A model generated the notes under the pieces. That model was not told the origin of the DNA. It was given only the letters and a program-made list of their open reading frames with translations, and did no database searches. A stretch of DNA of 64,000 nucleotides from Bacillus sp. RO2. Lineage in GTDB: Bacteria; Bacillota; Bacilli; Bacillales; Bacillaceae_I. Where the stretch lies: the NCBI RefSeq assembly GCF_012911845.1, contig NZ_JAAXCU010000043.1, forward strand, positions 124,001 to 188,000. The letters run 5' to 3'. Positions 63,235-64,000 of the stretch are shown here, piece after piece. A program made the position numbers and the translations under genes. The stretch's first letter is position 1. Every line of letters begins with the position of its first letter.

Positions 63235-63277
63235 TTCACATTAAATTAACACTAGATTCATAATATGACTTTACAAT
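63235..63277 (+). promoter_or_regulatory. candidate PhoP box and promoter
   Basis: TTCACA (63235), TTAACA (63246) and TTCATA (63257) are three hexamers spaced exactly 11 bp, matching the PhoP direct repeat TTHACA-N5-TTHACA (two perfect, one with a single mismatch). TACAAT at 63272-63277 could be the -10. The gene starts 145 nt downstream. Confidence 0.55.
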
Positions 63278-63421
63278 AATGTCTGGGTAGGCTTGACTGC
63301 ATGAAGGAAATGTAGGTAATAAGCCTTATGGGTGTAGAACAATTTCCCCTAAAATGTAGTGAAGAATTTCACCACGAGTCAACAAAAGGGTCGATTAATT
63401 TAAGAAAATGGGAGGAAGAAA

Positions 63422-64000
63422 ATGAAGAGACAACACAAAAGAAGTATTAGTATTGTCACATTGGTGTTCTTGATTACAAGTTTATTTGCACCAGCGGCTA
63501 ATACGAAAGTACATGCAGATACTGTTGTTGCGACAGATCTCATTATTTCGGAGTATATTGAGGGGTCAGGCTCTAATAAAGTTATTGAACTTTTTAATGG
63601 AACAGGTGCAGAAGTCGACCTGAGCGGCTATACTCTTGAACATTACAACAACGGTGGTTCAGCAACCACAGGAACTACCACAACCGATAAGATATTATCA
63701 TTAGAAGGAAAGCTTGCAAATGGCGATACATACGTTATTTCTCGCGAAGATGCACATGCTGATATTGTAGCTGTCGCAGACAAAATTGACACCAGCAAGC
63801 AAGTCATCAACTTCAACGGAAACGATCAAGTTGTCCTGAAAAAAGATGGACAAGTAGTCGATTCCATTGGCCAAGTCGGCTCAGCTGATAATGTCCTGGC
63901 AGACGTTTCCCTTGTTAGAGACAGCAATATCACAACAGGCGATACGGTCATCAACGACGCTTTTGATAAAAGCACAGAATGGTCGAACCAAGGGAAAGAT
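63422..64000 (+). CDS. secreted lamin-tail-domain protein, 3' end cut by the window
   Basis: 193 codons to the window edge, still open. Signal peptide MKRQHKRSISIVTLVFLITS... ending near VHA (~32), then a lamin-tail domain: DLIISEYIEGSGSNKVIELFNG, GAEVDLSGYTLEHY, and VLKKDGQVVDSIGQVG. This domain often heads large extracellular nucleases and 5'-nucleotidases (YhcR/ExeM-like), which fits a PhoP-type box upstream, but the catalytic part lies outside the window. ATG with GGGAGGA upstream. Confidence 0.85.
   Translation, partial: MKRQHKRSISIVTLVFLITSLFAPAANTKVHADTVVATDLIISEYIEGSGSNKVIELFNGTGAEVDLSGYTLEHYNNGGSATTGTTTTDKILSLEGKLANGDTYVISREDAHADIVAVADKIDTSKQVINFNGNDQVVLKKDGQVVDSIGQVGSADNVLADVSLVRDSNITTGDTVINDAFDKSTEWSNQGKD

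Noticed and set aside
63559-63571. GAGGGGTCAGGCTC resembling the palindromic element
   Set aside because: It lies inside the coding sequence of the lamin-tail protein, is not palindromic and encodes conserved residues; a chance match.
1-64000. rRNA, tRNA and phage genes
   Set aside because: I saw no tRNA-like cloverleaf, no rRNA sequence and no phage structural or integrase genes.

Overview
The window reads as chromosome from a low-to-moderate GC, endospore-forming, flagellated member of the Bacillaceae. The backbone order (DUF1146 gene, ywmB, murA, spoIID, spoIIQ, then spoIIID, mbl, flhO, flhP, fabZ, then a tkmA/ptkA-like pair and ugd) matches, with insertions, the stretch downstream of the atp operon in Bacillus subtilis. 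Shine-Dalgarno sites are strong, GTG/TTG starts are frequent, and candidate sigma-F, sigma-E, Spo0A, CcpA and PhoP sites are visible. All family assignments rest on reading the translated sequence; no database search was run.

Region by region: (1) 0-5.3 kb: DUF1146 protein, YwmB, MurA, SpoIID and SpoIIQ. (2) 5.3-9.9 kb: a REP-associated HUH (Y1) transposase, a gamma-glutamyltransferase, a split chromate transporter and pyrrolidone-carboxylate peptidase. (3) 9.9-18.1 kb: a calcium-type P-ATPase, a small lipoprotein, a two-subunit sodium/solute symporter with a possible CcpA site, a BsuPI-domain protein and another lipoprotein. (4) 18.2-25.8 kb: spoIIID, mbl, an OatA-like acyltransferase, flhO, flhP, an EpuA-family membrane protein, fabZ and an acidic lipoprotein. 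(5) 26.4-42.6 kb: a capsule/exopolysaccharide operon preceded by two Spo0A-like boxes. It has a Wzz-like adaptor and BY-kinase, a membrane NDP-sugar dehydratase, GalU, an initiating sugar transferase, three glycosyltransferases, CapE-CapF-CapG for UDP-N-acetyl-L-fucosamine, Wzy, Wzx and a UDP-glucose dehydrogenase. From about 31 kb the DNA is clearly more AT-rich, suggesting an acquired serotype cassette. (6) 42.6-53.4 kb: a degraded accessory zone with gene fragments (ankyrin, lipoprotein, alpha/beta hydrolase, two LXG-toxin pieces). Among them sit an intact subtilase plus secreted toxin-like pair facing a CPCC-family gene, and DUF4230, EVE-like and EcsC genes. (7) 53.4-57.1 kb: a WYL regulator with a PfpI-family protein, and a cell-wall-binding (CWB2) surface protein. 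(8) 57.3-62.4 kb: a malate module (DcuS/MalK-type kinase, response regulator, malic enzyme, 2-hydroxycarboxylate transporter). (9) 62.4-64 kb: a non-coding stretch with a 21-bp repeat array, a long hairpin and a PhoP-type box, then the start of a secreted lamin-tail-domain protein cut by the window end.

The most unusual features are these. A palindrome family (core GGGGTCAGACCCC with a conserved ~28-nt flank) is dispersed over the first 20 kb around the HUH transposase gene. Patches of A+C-rich plus strand next to those palindromes shift codon usage inside genes. Three short arrays share a 21-bp period. Three genes have an ideal Shine-Dalgarno placed before ATA, ATT or ATC instead of ATG. The subtilase/toxin-like/CPCC cassette is also notable.
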